Positions 11,301 through 24,374 of a DNA stretch of 64,000 nt are shown here, one piece after another. The translations under genes were made by a program, and so were the position numbers. Position 1 is the stretch's first letter; each line of letters opens with the position of its first letter. Source of the DNA: Cordia subcordata (lineage: Eukaryota; Streptophyta; Magnoliopsida; Boraginales; Cordiaceae); contig JAPTOF010000001.1 of NCBI GenBank assembly GCA_028554755.1, forward strand, positions 34,181,501-34,245,500, given 5' to 3'. The notes under the pieces were generated by a model. That model had not been told where the DNA came from and made no database searches. It worked only from the letters and a program-made list of their open reading frames with translations.

Positions 11301-12310
11301 TTTCTTTTTGTTTTCTTATTAAAAAGGAAAAGACTAATTTGTATATTAAAAGAAAAAAAAACTAATTTGTTACATAAAAAGATGCTCAATAAATCATGAA
11401 AATATATCCGTCTAAGTCATTCATAATTTTTAAATCATGAAAATATATCCGTCTAAGTCATTCATAATTTTTCTTTCTAAAATTATTAGATTTTATAAAA
11501 CTATAAAAGTTGTAATTAATTTTAGAAATTTAATATGACAAAAATATTTATCTTTTATCTCTCACATTAATTGTCAAAATTGACCATTAACAATAATAAA
11601 AATATAAAAATACTCATTTATCCCGTGTATATGTTGTTTTACTTTTGTATTATATATTTTAATTATTTAAGTACTACATTATCAAAGATATGTGTAATTA
11701 TTGTTATATTTTTTATAATATAACACAAATTTATTTAACTAATGATATATAATATGTTTGAAATATCTAGTCACATAAAACAACTAAATTATTTTAATAA
11801 ATCAAATTACATATTCCACATCCTATGCATTTTGGATGGATGTTAGACTCCTAATAATATATATCTATAACAGATAAGAAGTAAAACTTTTAAAATTCAT
11901 AAATGAATATTATTCTAAGCATTATTTGATTGGTCATTTAATTTAAAGAGTAAAATGCATTTTACCCCCTGTGTTTTGTGAACGTCACATGAAAATCTCT
12001 ATAATTTCAAAACTTACCAATAATCCCTTGTGGTTTAGAAAACATTGCATATTGACCCTCATCATTAGTTTTTTCTATTAAAGTTAATAGAGAGTATAAA
12101 AGACACACCTATAATACCTTTTGACTTGTTAATAATGAAAAGCCTCAAGGAAATTAGTACAAAGTTGTCCCTTTGCTTTCAAGAAGGTACAAATTCTCAC
12201 CCTTGATTTTAAAATTTGTGCAAATTTCTCTTTTATATTTTAAAAATATGTATGTTCCTCCTTCTAATATGAAATAAAGTAAAATTACACACCGTAAATG
12301 AGTTAAAAAA
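8301..12310. other. Geneless AT-rich stretch with minor repeats
   Basis: No gene was recognised. It holds an ATAC/TATA microsatellite (9508-9562) and a block of 'ccgaatagac' words (9585-9740) of the kind common in plant interspersed repeats. A diverged repeat pair containing 'gatatgag..atcaaatt' lies near 10130 and 10340, and a perfect 41-bp tandem duplication at 11391-11472. A block at 11945-12110 has the phrases 'aaaatgcattttacccc' and 'aatcccttgtggttt', typical of interspersed repeats that recur at 54950, 55255 and 61100 in this window. Confidence 0.5.
11391..11472. repeat. Perfect 2 x 41-bp tandem duplication
   Basis: The 41-base unit starting aaatcatgaaaatatatccg is repeated at once without a mismatch (11391-11431 and 11432-11472). 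No coding context. The lack of divergence points to a recent slippage or repair event. Confidence 0.95.
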
Positions 12311-12316
12311 AATTAA

Positions 12317-12342
12317 AAATGTGTAAAATGAATAATGTGAGA
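12317..12342. repeat. Direct repeat A bounding the copia fragment
   Basis: The 25-base string gtaaaatgaataatgtgagaa.. occurs here and again at 14209-14234. At the second site it abuts the primer-binding site and so is the end of the 5' LTR. Here it is probably the end of the 3' LTR, left after a deletion that removed most of pol and the rest of the 3' LTR. Confidence 0.75.
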
Positions 12343-14350
12343 AAAGTTAAGGGGCACCATCGCATTGAAAAGAAGCAATTTTAGCAGAAAAAAGATTTTC
12401 AACAAGATTTTGAAATTGTAGAAAACATGAAACAACGTCACTTTTATTTTTAAGAGGATACAACCACGTGTACCGACTAAAATCATCAATGAATAACACA
12501 AAATAACCAAAGCCAGAACAAGAAGACACAGGGGAAGGACCCTGTACATCGCAATGAATTAATTCTAAAGGCCTAACAGATATTCTAGAAGATGAAGAAA
12601 AAGGCAATTTGTGACTTTTGCCTTTCATACATGAATCACAAACGTTATTTAACAAAAGAAAATCTTTGAAAGAAATGAGAGCTTGAGAACGTAACATAGA
12701 CAATACTAGCTTGGCAGGATGTCCCAATCTATTGTGCCATAGAGATGTAGACATATGAGTTGAATTGAATGCCTCATGAGATGATGAAGAGACTGGGAAC
12801 ATGTACAAATTTGACTCAACGCGGCCTTTGAGCAACGGTTCCCCCGTTTGAAGATCCTTGATAAGACACATGGAAGGAGGAAATTCAAATGAGACGTTGT
12901 TTTCACGGGTGAATTGAGCGACAGACAACAAGTTCTGTGTAAGAGACGGAACATGCAAGACATTTTTTAAAAGTAAAGGCCGAGAGCGATGAGAAAGGGA
13001 AGTAGAACCAACATGGGAAATGGATAGAGGCTTACCATCTCCTACAAGAACTTGATCGGAGCCATTATAAGGTTGAATCTGTTGAAGAATGGACGTATCT
13101 GGCGTCATGTGTGAAGTGGCTCCAAAGTCAAGTATCCAAGATGATGAGGATGGTGTAGGAAGAAGCGGAGGCAGCAATGAAGGTTGATAATGGAGTCCAG
13201 CAAATTGAGTGGATGGCATTGATGAAGTTTGTTGAGGAAAGGAACTTGAAGAATGATGTTGAGGAGACCGAGAGTAACGAAGCCGACAACGATTAGCAGA
13301 ATGGCCAATAACTCGATAAATTTAACACTTGCCTTTATAGCGAGAGCGAGTCTGAGTGGTGTTGTTTTGGGATCGAGTAAACTGTTGAGCTGAGGAAATG
13401 GAGCGAGAGGACTGTTGAGCAAGCAAAGCAATAGACTGAAGAGATGATGTATGAGGCTGCACTGAAGAATCAACCACATTAGTAACTGCAGAATCAAGAA
13501 GAATACGTTGTTCGAAAGTTAACAATTTGGCATGAAGCCGATTGAAAGATAGCAGATTTGGCAGATTTTCCACTGACGTAACAAAAGCCCGATATTCATG
13601 AGGGAGTCCTTCTAATGCTGTAAGAACAAGATCCTCATCAGATAAAATTTCCCCAATAGCAGCTAGAGCATTAGATAGGGATCGGATTTGCTCAAGATAA
13701 TCTGTGATGGTTGCATCGCCTTTTCTGACCGCACGCAGTTGAGCACGCAAGAGAGACTTTCGAGCAACTGATTGTTGCATAAAAGTCTCATGTAGTGCAC
13801 TCCAAAGCTCACGAGCAGATTTGTAGCCATTAGCTTGATGAACCAATGTTTCAGATCAAGTTGCAGTAATACACGACGTAAGAAAACCATCATATCTTTT
13901 CCATTCAGAGAGAGAAGTATTGGAACTAGAATCTGCAGTAGGGACAGGTATTGATCCATCAATATAACCTAGCAGATCATTGGAAACAAAGAAATTGGTG
14001 ATTTGATTCTTTGAGGTGAGATAATTGTTATAGTCCAAAGCAATAGTAACATAGGCTTTGATGTTAAAGGCAGGTCAAGAAAAGGCAATAGAAGACGAGT
14101 TGTGATTTGCAGAAGCAGGTGGGTTGGTAGCGGCCATGAGAGTACAAAAGTGAGAAAGATAAAACCCAGGAAAAGGTAGACGTAAGTCAGAAAAAGGATG
14201 ATACCATGTAAAATGAATAATGTGAGAAAAGTGTTTTTACTCATTCATCAAAAAATGACACTTACATCTCTATAAATAATAAACTATACCAGACTAACTA
14301 ATTATGAGAAAACACAGGAGAGAATAAATGCATAAAAAGATTATAACAAC
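12317..14350 (-). mobile_element. Truncated Ty1-copia retrotransposon (gag to integrase)
   Basis: On -, a TGGTATCA primer-binding site (about 14202-14209) follows an LTR end (..TTCATTTTACA), with a TATA-like box in the LTR remnant near 14265. Gag starts at ATG 14137 and shows the UBN2-type gag block (ARELWSALHETFMQQS, DEDLVLTALEGLPHEY). It has two stops near the start and a ruined zinc knuckle (KGKC-stop-IY..GHSANRC). Protease has DFG instead of the usual D[ST]G at 13105-13150. The GAG-pre-integrase HHCC (LWHNRLGH.., CDSCMKGKSHKLPF) and first catalytic Asp (LELIHCDVQG) follow. The text stops at FQCDGAP, just at the second integrase Asp, and joins a second copy of the LTR-end sequence (12317-12342). 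Reverse transcriptase and RNase H are absent. Confidence 0.85.
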
Positions 14351-15800
14351 AATAATTCAAAAATTGAAAAAATATTTTATTGTTATCAAAACGTATCTCT
14401 TAAAATATGTAGATATCTTAATTTAAATGACTCCTACTTATTTACTGAGTTACTTACCTACTTATTTACTTACATACTTGGCTCATTTGCTTAGATAGTT
14501 ACTTACCTGCTTAGCACTTACCTTATTTGCCTAATGACTTAATTCCATAGTTATTTGTTTAACCAAGTTATTATTATGTTCCTTGTAAGTGACTAAGGCG
14601 CACTCAATGAGACAAGTATATTGTTCAGTTCACATCGAGTGCGTGTTTGGTAATAATTTTTCAAGTAGCTTTTAGTGTTTTTCAAAAACTAAAAACTTTA
14701 GCCTTTCAAGTAGCTTTTAGCTTTTCATATTTTTTTTGGGGCAATTCTACCCTTTTTGTATTTTTTTAGTTTTTCTATTTTTTCTCCTATCTCTCTCTAT
14801 ATTTTTTACCTTTTCTTTTACAAATATAAATAAGAAATAATATAAAAATAAATTTCAAATTGTATATAACCAACATTAGAAAAGTATACATTTTATTAGT
14901 ATTTTTTGACAAAATAATTAAAATTAATTTTTATAATATTGATACAAATGTTTTATCAAAAAATAGTTATATTTTAATATTAAAATATGATTATAAAAAA
15001 ATATCTAATTATAAAATATATTTTCTTATTCTTATAATAATAGTAGTAGTAGTAGTAATAATAATAACAATAACAACAACAACATAATATCAATGTCTTT
15101 TTATGTCATTTTACATTCATCGGCTAATCTAACAGCTAATTTTACTGAACATATTTTGTTCAATCAGCTAGTTAAATAGTTATTAGTTAACAACTAAAAT
15201 ACAACAGCTATCAGCTACCCAAACAGCTATCAATTACTTAAACAACTCTCAGTTATCCCAACAACTAAATTTACTGAATAGGCCCTATGACAATTTCGAT
15301 CTTACAAATAATCAGATTCTCCTTAATGGTAAATATAAGTACAGCACCAACAGGTGCAGCATATTAACGTGTTCAGATCATCACCCTGAAGCAGCAAAAG
15401 GAGACAGAAATTGTATTAAACCATCTATATCCTCTGTAGACTTCAATCCACACACAAAAGTAAAATCTTTTAGAATGAATGCTTAGCAAAAGGAGATAGA
15501 AATTACTTTGCCTAATACACAAGTAATACGTCACATAAAATCTCTTGTATTGGATTTAGTAACAATTTTACCCCCTACCTTAGTTAGTTACTTACCTACT
15601 TAGCACTTACCTTATTTGTAAGATCGTTAATCATTTGCTTAGATAGTTAGTTAGTTACCTACTCTGCACTTTTCAGATTCTTAAAGAACAATTGTTTCTT
15701 TTTATCTAATCTTATCACCAAATTAATTTTACAACAAATATTTTTCAATATAATTTATAATTTATTTACAATGGTTAAAATATATTTTCTAAATGTAAAA
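14351..15800. other. Geneless stretch with repeats
   Basis: No gene was recognised. A pair of related blocks rich in ttacttacctacttagcactt lies at 14438-14560 and 15575-15665. Between them, 14637-15290 begins 'gcgtgtttggtaa' and ends 'cagctaaatttactgaataggccc'; it holds a trinucleotide run (agtagtagtaataataacaacaac, 15035-15085) and may be a decayed MITE, though its inverted ends are weak. Confidence 0.4.
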
Positions 15801-15806
15801 AATAGT

Positions 15807-16250
15807 CACTACATATTTTTTTTCTCAAAAATGTGATTGAAAATGTATAGTTAATTAATTTTCATCGCTAATCCATGGTTATTACCGATTAGCACGGACG
15901 TTTATTACAAATAAAATATTAATTTTATAAGATAGTCATCGCTAATTAGTCGTCAGATGCGATAGATTAGCAACAGAAGAGTCCCATTGCTACTAGCCAT
16001 GGAACTAGTCTGCCACTAATTTGCGACATAATTATTTCCGTCGATAATCCGTCACTAATTTGTGACAGATTTGAAAGCCATCAGTTGCCGATTAGCGACG
16101 GATTGCCGATGGAAATTTTTTTGTCAAAAATTAGTAACGGATTATTGATGGAAATTTTCATGTGAAATCTGTCGCTAAATCGTCAGTAATTAGCGACAGA
16201 TTAATATCCGTCGGTAAAGCCCGTGGTCCTAAGCTGTTTCTCTTGCAGTG
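15807..16250. mobile_element. Small CACTA-like (En/Spm) element
   Basis: The element starts CACTACA at 15807 and ends TTGCAGTG at 16250 (CACTGCAAGAGAAAC read inward). CACTA transposons have such termini plus subterminal repeats. Here at least eight words of the type 'tagcgacggat' or 'cgctaat' appear in both directions (15871-16215). Flanking triplets are AGT and ATT, so the expected 3-bp target duplication is imperfect. At 444 bp there is no transposase. Confidence 0.65.
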
Positions 16251-17960
16251 ATTTATATTGATACCTTGCCATGCAGCATAGATTAATATTTATTATTATT
16301 AAAGAAGAGATTCTAATAAATGCTTTAAGCCCGACATATTAGTTTTACATCATGATCGCATCATCATATGATGAAAGCAATTGATGAGAATGCACGGCAC
16401 CCGCGAATAATTAGTCAGCCTTCACTATATTAAACGACTAATCTATCTGTTATTTTCTTTTTTATCCAATTAGTAAGAGGGATATTGAACTATAAAATAG
16501 ATCTAAAAAACTAAAAGAAAATATCTTGAGCAATTGGAATAATGAGATTCATTGATATTCCTGGCCATATAATTAGGGGTGCTTAAGGAGGCCTAGAGTC
16601 AAAATATAATATGAGGTCTTTTATATTTTCTAATTATCATATTTAAATTCTTATAAGTTACAAAGAATTAGATCTATCTACAAGAATATAATTATGAACT
16701 AATATAAAAAATATTTTAAGGTTAATTAAAAAATAGAACCTAATAATGAAAGTTTGATTATAAAAAGATTACTTCTTGAGAGTCACCTAAAATAATGAAT
16801 GTTTGATTATAAAATTTAAAATTTAAAATAAATAATTAAACAAATAAAAATAAAATAATAAAAAATTAAAATAAATAATAAAATATAAAAAATTATAAAT
16901 TAAAATTTCAAAATTAAAATATAAGATTTTAAAAATTAGTAAATTATAAATAAAAATTGAAATTAAAAATTAAAACACTAAATTATTTAAAAAGTTAGAA
17001 AAAAGTAATTTTAAATTTTTTAATGTTTGATTTTTAATTTTTGTTTAAATTTAAATTTTTTAATTTTAAGTTTTAAATTTTTATATTTATTTTTAATTCA
17101 AATAATATATTTCAAATAGTAAAATGTATGTTCGTTATGAAAGATTCTTATCGTGAATTTTTAAGTGTCATAACAAATACCAGAAAATTGTTTCTAGTGT
17201 GACAACTAAATACCAAAAAATATTTTGTTTTCCAGAAAATTCTTTTCCCCACAAAAAACATTTTCCTCCAGCAAAACAATCTATATCAACCATCAAAAGG
17301 ATTGGCCCTATACATGAAATTTTCGCCGTAAACCAATCATTGTGAGGCAATCATAATATACAAATGCAACCATATATTTTATAATGCAACTTCTTAATTA
17401 TTTGTTTCAATATTCGTTTAGCTTTTTCCTTTTTGTTTCTCTCTCCTCCCTTCTCTTACACACCATGTTGATTAAGACACCTTCATAACTAAAAAATAGA
17501 GGTGAAAAATTTTAATTTTATTGACAATCAATCAGGAACACTTTGTCATCAACCACTCAAAATTTGTTTGTATTTAAAATAATTATTGATAACTAACGAT
17601 CTAGAAGCACCCCTTTATTTTAACAACTCAAAGTTTGGTTGCATTCTAGATATACTAACTATAAAATCGTTTTATGCAATTTGAGCGATCTTGTCCACAC
17701 CATGCTCACTTCAATTTGGGAGAATTTTGAGAGATGCATGCATTGACCAGCATAACTATGCTCCTGTACACCCTCAAGCTTCGTGTTGCGAGGAAGACCA
17801 AGCTAACAGACCCAAGTCAATCCATTCTTTAATGTTGTAACTCCAAGCACATGTGCATCTCAGACTTGACCTACTGTATCTGTACGTGCTTTTTTTTTTG
17901 AAGGAATAAAATTGTCTTTTTTTTCGCCAAAAAAAAATAATAATAATAACTTTTTGTTGA
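16251..17960. other. Geneless AT-rich stretch
   Basis: No gene was recognised. 16830-17100 is an A-rich run followed by T-rich complement. 17160-17345 carries the 'ccagaaaattcttttcc' phrase common in plant MITE-like repeats. The less AT-rich segment 17690-17880 has no ORF and no recognised homology. Confidence 0.45.
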
Positions 17961-17964
17961 TATA

Positions 17965-18190
17965 GGACTTATTTGGATTGATTTTTTTTTTTCAGAGAAA
18001 AGTATTTTTTGTTAAAAAAGTTACATTAAATTTGCAATAATTATTTGACTTGACTTTAAAAAAAAGTTAAAACTCTAAAAAAACTCAAATATATTTTTTT
18101 AGAGATAAGAATTTTCAGTTTCTCAAAAAAATTATTTTTCAAAAGTTATTAAAAAAGACACTTTTAAAAAAAATTAATCCAAATGGGTCC
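17965..18190. mobile_element. MITE family 1, copy a
   Basis: Inverted ends GGACTTATTTGGATTGATTTTTT and TTAATCCAAATGGGTCC bound a 226-bp AT-rich body with 'cagagaaaagtatttttt' and 'tcaaaagttattaaaaa'. It is flanked by ATA on both sides. Same length and internal text as copies at 28905, 36167 and, in part, 42776. Confidence 0.75.
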
Positions 18191-18320
18191 ATACTTGTGT
18201 CCCACAACTGCGGACTTATTTGAATTAATTTTCTTCAAATTTGAATTAATTTTCTTTAAAAGAATTTTTTAAATTAATTTTTGACAAAAATAAATTAATT
18301 ATGTTACTAGGAAGGATTTA

Positions 18321-18440
18321 GAGGATGTTTGGCTTTACTTATTTAGTGCTTATAAGCACTTAAATAATAAAAAGTATGTAAGATGGTACTTTTTTTTAGG
18401 TACTTATAAGCACCCAAAAAAGGCAAAGCCAAACACCCTC
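18321..18440. mobile_element. Small Tourist-like MITE
   Basis: Ends GAGGATGTTTGGCTTTACTT and GAGGGTGTTTGGCTTTGCCT (read inward), flanked by TTA at 18318-18320 and 18441-18443. The 120-bp element resembles in its ends the one at 4513-4984 and has the TWA target site expected of PIF/Harbinger MITEs. Confidence 0.8.
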
Positions 18441-18443
18441 TTA

Positions 18444-21060
18444 GCCCAACCTGCCAAGCAAATTCTTTATTCGAAGTGGCGGTAGGTGATCATAAACCCC
18501 CGAGGAGGAGACTTCGGAGCAGCTACTACTACATCAAAGTCGACTTTGATGACCAAACTGGAATCACAAAGCTGATCAGCTCCTCTGTAACTTCGTTAAA
18601 CAAAAAAAAAAAATTTGTTCGTTAGCTTTGTCAATTCATTCCATACACCTCCAGATGTGGGAATATGCAGGTTTTTATCCTTTACAACCTATCTCTCCCT
18701 TTATCATTCCATTGTTGTTTTTTCTTCTTTGTTTTTAATTTTCTCCAATTCTTTTTTGCATTTTATTGTTTAAAATGCTATGTATGAACATGTGATTGAT
18801 TTAGAAAAAGCGAAAAAGAAAATTGAAATACTAAGGTTGGTTTTGGTTTGGTTATTTTCTGGGTTTATGATAGAATACGTGTTTGGTTGATTTGCTTTTG
18901 GTTGATAATTGCCTTTTAGGAAATTAAAAAGAAAATTTGAAAGAACTTTTGCTTGCTAAAATACTACTTATGTTTAGGTTTAATGTCACCACCAATCCCT
19001 TTATTCTTGAAAATAGCAAATAATCTTAGGGTTATCACCTAACCTAAAAGCTTAAATTTGTAGAGAGAATTTGGTTATATATATCTACAAGTGTGATACC
19101 TGTGCGATATACGGAGAACAATATATGTGATTGGATATATTAAAACTAGAGAGTTTTTACATTTTACTAAATAGTTACTGAAACAATTATATACTATGGA
19201 ATTAATAAAACTGATTGATAAATAGAAAAAGGACATAATATTAATTAAATTAAAATATTTAAAACAGGAATGAAATTGAATAAATTATGAAAATAAAAAA
19301 GACCTAAAAATGAGCATATTTAATTGATAATAATTATGGAAAACTTGTCATACAGAATACCACTTGACAACACCAAATTACAATTTATTTTGCTTTATTA
19401 TATAGTATAGATTTACTATCAATAATTTTAGAGTTATTACCTCATCTACAAGAACTTACAGATAAAATTTGGTTATATCCATTTATTGTACTTAACAAAT
19501 AACACCATATATTTTTAAAAAGACTGCATCAACATCTCCCTCTGTTAACCTTGCAAAAAAAATTTAATTTTAACCTCACAAAAAAAAAAAAAAATCCCCC
19601 TCCGTTAATTTTATTCTATTTAAGTGGTCGGTGTAATGCAGGAGCTAGACATACATGAGAGTGGACTTGTATTTTCAATACTATTTTGCCTAGAAAAGCT
19701 GCCCTAATTGCAAATTAATTATCCCCTCCTTTAGTTTAATTTTTTTAAACACCATCTCGTCGCCGTCGTATCACCATCTCCGTGCCGTCGTCGATCATCA
19801 TCTCCATCGCCGCCTGTATGGCAGGGGGTGCCACGATGATCGCGACCATGGTGGTTGTTTTGGTCGTGAACATAGATGATCGCTTCCTACTGTGCATGCA
19901 AGACACAGCTGGGTGGGCGTGGTTTTATTGGAGATCCTTGGGCAAAATGGTCATTCGACCAGTCTATTAGTGGAATTAACGGAAAAATGATTTTAGGATG
20001 CATTTGCTTCATTCTAGAGAACTAGTATAGTGAGTATTGTTTATATTTATTGTTGATGATTTTTTGTTATAATCTATGCGAGAATAAAATAAAAATATGC
20101 TTTTATAAAATTTAATTTTATCAAGTTTTTTAATACTAAATTACATTTTCTTATGAAATTTTTTTAGTAATTAAATAGAATATTTAATTTGAAATGAAAA
20201 AAGTAAAATCATAAAACAAAGAAAATGGATCTTCTTTTATGTATTTTGGAGAGTAAAAAATAAAAAAAGATCCTTTCCTAAAACAAATGCTCTTGTATGA
20301 AAAGATATATAAAAGATGAATAATGCATTTTATTAATTTTTTTGCTTTTTGAAAATCTAATAATATTGGAAACAAAAATATGAATGGAATGCAAGCATAA
20401 AACATAACTAAAATTTTTAGCAAGTTTTAAGAGTAATCACATTTTATTTGTAAGAGACTTTCAATAATTGAAAACAAAAAATGAATAGTGTGATTTGGAA
20501 GAAAGAAAGAAGAAAACTAGAGTGTATTCTCGTGCAATGCATGAGTTTTGATATTTATATAACAAAACATAATATTAAAACTATATCTATTTTTATATAT
20601 CTTTTCCTTTCCAATTACCCCTTTGGTTCAATTGGCCGCCAATTACAATATCTTTTTTTTAAAAAAAAAACTTATAATTCTTGTTAATATTCATTGTTTA
20701 TAAATAACAAATAATCTTCTCCTTAAGATTACTATAGAACTCACCCCGTGCAGGGCATGAGATAAAACACCCGTACCATGTTGAGTTTATTGATCTTTTA
20801 CTGCCTAAAAACATTTCATCTCTTAATAAATTTTTTCTCAACTAATAAATATAATTCCCAAAATAAATTGAGTATTATTTCCATTAATGAAAAAATCCGT
20901 GCCATATTAAATTTATTAATATTTTATATAAATTTAATCAATACTAACCACAATGAATTATAAATTTGATTTTATTGCTCTTTTACAGATTTATATATGG
21001 TAAATTTAAAATGTATTATAAATTTGATATCATTAAATGACACATGACAACCATATGAGA
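18444..21060. other. Geneless stretch
   Basis: No confident gene. 18470-18600 is less AT-rich and one + frame reads ..RSSYYYIKVDFDDQTGITKLIS.. without a recognised family, so it may be an exon scrap. 19740-19960 is a GC-rich island (cgtcgccgtcgtatcacc..) with a 62-codon ORF that I do not trust. Hairpin words like Helitron ends lie near 19095, 20530 and 20745. Confidence 0.4.
20517..20545 (-). mobile_element. Probable Helitron 3' terminus
   Basis: On -, the hairpin CTCATGC-ATT-GCACGAG is followed after eight bases by CTAG and a host T. Six of seven stem pairs are formed. Same layout as the ends at 2581 and 63401. A weaker version lies at 20726-20756. The 5' end was not located. Confidence 0.45.
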
Positions 21061-22994
21061 AAAGTAAAAATTGGTGAGAAAGAATATGGTGCAGTAGGTT
21101 CTACTTTAGTATATAGTATAAATAACCAAATTTACTTTTTATATCATCTAGGTTTCTAGCATGACTATTATTTGTAAATCCAAACAAATAAAAAATTTCA
21201 GCATTTGTATACATTACTCCATAATTTGATATACCTTGCAAGTATTTGAGAATCCATTTTGCAACACAAAGATGTAGCTTTGTTTGATACTCCATAAATC
21301 TACTAATGAGACTCACAACATATACTATGCCAAGCCTTGTTGTAGTTAGATACATTAAACTTTTCATGATTTGCTTAGAGTGACCTTTGTCTTTGACCAA
21401 TCGAGTCAAATGAACAAAACGTCGCACTATGTATACTTATAGTCAAGACCAGTCCTTTTTTGTACCATCACCTCCAAGATTATATTTCAATCCTTGAAAT
21501 CTCTAATTCAAAAGAATAATCATCCACTAGTCAATGATTTCTTGAGCTAGGGAGCAAACTACAAGCCAAATGACCAATATATTCCCAAGGGTAAGATTCC
21601 TCTCAATGGCTAAGATTTCTTATTAATTGTTTATTTCAATTTTGGATCTCTTACAACATCATCAAAGGTTATTGGATCACAAATTGAAAACAAAACAAAG
21701 TGTATTAATGGCTCCTCAAATGGATCAATCCTGGTTACCTCATAATTAGTTATCCATGCAGGTCTCCTTGTGATTTGTTATGGCCTTTGTTTTGTTGTAG
21801 TTGCGGGTGAGTTTGAACTACAACGAACTCATTCATAATAACAGTAGGTCGTAGCAAATTTTTCATATGGTGCTACTTTTATACCATTGCCTTCATTAGT
21901 CATTAAACTCTGAAAGAATATGTTGTTTAGCGGCCTCTTCATTCAATTGCTAGAACTTCTCTTCATCAAAGACCACATACCGGCTAATGACAATCCATTT
22001 AGTGCTAGTATTGTATAGCTTCTAGGTTTTAGAATGGTCACTAATTCCAAGAAAGATGCATTTTTCTCCTCAGTCATCTAATTTTTTTGAACGTGGGTAT
22101 AAGCAACACGCCTGAAAATTTTGAAGTAGCCACATATTGTCTCCTACCACTTGATGCTTCTTCTAGTATCATACTTGAACTGTTAGAGTTAGACTTCTAT
22201 TTAGAATTTGGACACTCCAGTTGACTTCTTCTGGCAAAATATTCTTTGGGACTTTGCACGTTATCAACAGACTTCTCACCACATTCAAGATTGTCAATTT
22301 TTTCTTTTGCACATGCCATTTTGCTGTGGCGTATGGGTTATTGTCAATTTTCATTTTATGCCATTTTGCTCACAAAAATTTGCAGATTCATGTGAGCTAT
22401 ACTCCCCTCCATGATCTATGTGCATTACTTGTATCGGGCTACTTGTTTCTTTCCAGCTTGTAGTTTAAAGCTTTTGAAAGCTATTAAAATTTCAGAACTC
22501 TATAAAAAGTAAACCCCAGTTGTTTGACTAAAATCATCAATGAAAGTAATCATATATCGTTTACCTCCCTTGAATGTAGGATTAATTGACTCGCAAATGT
22601 CAAGGTATGTAAGCTTTAACACTTTCCTTACTCTTAATGTATTTCTTTTTGGAAATGGGTCTTAGTGTTTTATACTAACAACACATTCTTCACCAACACT
22701 CAAAGTGGCTAGTAAAGCTTGGAAGATCAAAAATCGTATTTTATTTTGCTAAAGAGTCCTTCCTCCAAAATGATGACCATACTAGAATCGCTATAACCAA
22801 GCCATATTTTTTTTTACTTTATTGTGTAAGTGATTAAAACTATTGAGATAGAGAGGAAAAATTCTATTTTCCGTTGTTGTAACTTGAGTAATAAAACCCA
22901 ATTTCATTCTTGAATTTGGCATACTTCATGTTTGATGCAAATCTCCTTACGCTTTTCTTGAAAATGATCGATACTTAGGTGGCGATCAATGTGC

Positions 22995-23766
22995 AGGAAT
23001 GGGTTGGGAATGGAAGGGCATTCCTGATTCTTTTCTAAATCCCACTATTGGTATAATATAATAAACTAGTGGATACAATTCCCATAAATATAGGAATGAT
23101 TGTTCTTAACAGAACCTATGTGAATGAGATTTTTAGTCAAATGACTAGAATATCTTTTCAAAAATATTTAGTGTTTTATATTAAAAATAAAAATAGAAAT
23201 AGAAATTAAAAAGAAAATAAAATTAAAAATAAAAAATAAAAAAAATAGAACATAAAATAAAAAATAAAATAAAAAATTAGAAATAAAATTAAAAATAGAA
23301 AATTAAATTTAAAAAACCAAAATTAAAAATAAAAATAAAAACAAAAAATTTGTCATATTATATATTCATATATACACACATATATTATCAGTATTATTAT
23401 TTTCTTATTAAGGTTGTTAAAATAAATATACATTATATTAGTGTTAGTAATATTTTAGTAATACTTTGTATAATTAATTTTATTACTATTATCATTATCA
23501 TTATTATTATTGTTGTTGTTGTCGTTAGTATTATCATTACTACTATTACTGTTATTATTATAATATATGTAATAATATAGGGATAATCTTGACTTTTTGT
23601 ATAAATCATTTCCAATACTGCACTAGTATACTAATTACAAAACATGGATTTAAAATGAATATATCCATTTCTATCATCATTCGCAGAGTGTACCAAGTAT
23701 GGTATATTCATTATCAAGTCCATTCCATTCCTTAATTCATTCCATTCTTGTCCAAACTCATTCCAT
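22995..23766. mobile_element. MITE-like insertion in the copia remnant
   Basis: Inverted ends contain ggaatgggttgggaatggaa (left) and ggaatgagtttggacaagaatggaa (read inward from the right). The interior is non-coding: an A-rich run (23180-23345) and a trinucleotide-rich run (23480-23575). It separates protease from integrase text of the surrounding copia element. A target duplication was not clear, so the exact limits and superfamily (hAT or PIF) are open. Confidence 0.55.
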
Positions 23767-24374
23767 CATATCAATCTTCACTTCTGTAAATTGATCCTCA
23801 AATCTGAAACAAAAAAGAAAAGAATTGGAAATTGTTTGAGCAACATTGTAATTGGTTTGAATTGTTACCTATCCTTTTCCTATCATCAAAACTTTAGAGT
23901 TGTCTTGAAATTTCACATTATTGTGGAATGATTCATCTAAATGGAAAAGGCTCACTTTTTTCCACACATATGATTGCTACAACTAGTGTCTAGATACCAA
24001 AGGTTCTTGTCAATTTCTTCTCTTGACATCGGACTTGTCTACTACCTTTGGTCTATGAGAAGTTGAGTTTGACCTATCCCGTCCCATTCCTCTTCCTTGG
24101 GTGTTGCTAAACTAAAATTCAAATTGATTTTGCTGATTCTTGTGATCCTCTACCTCTTTTCTATTTGTCCTATTTGAAGTTGAAGATTGATTGTTAGTCA
24201 AGACTTCTAATGCTTATTCTTCGTTATCTTGTTGCACCATTTTTTGCTCATGAAGTAACAGTGAGTTTCTCAACTCATCTACTGAAAGAGTCACCAAACC
24301 CTTGGACCTTTCAGAAAAGCAAACAATATAAAAAAATTTGGCAACAATGACCAAAGAATCTTTTGGACTATTTT

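Noticed and set aside
23350..23615. ORFs rich in Ile and Val on both strands
   Set aside because: Translations of a trinucleotide-rich run inside a MITE-like element.
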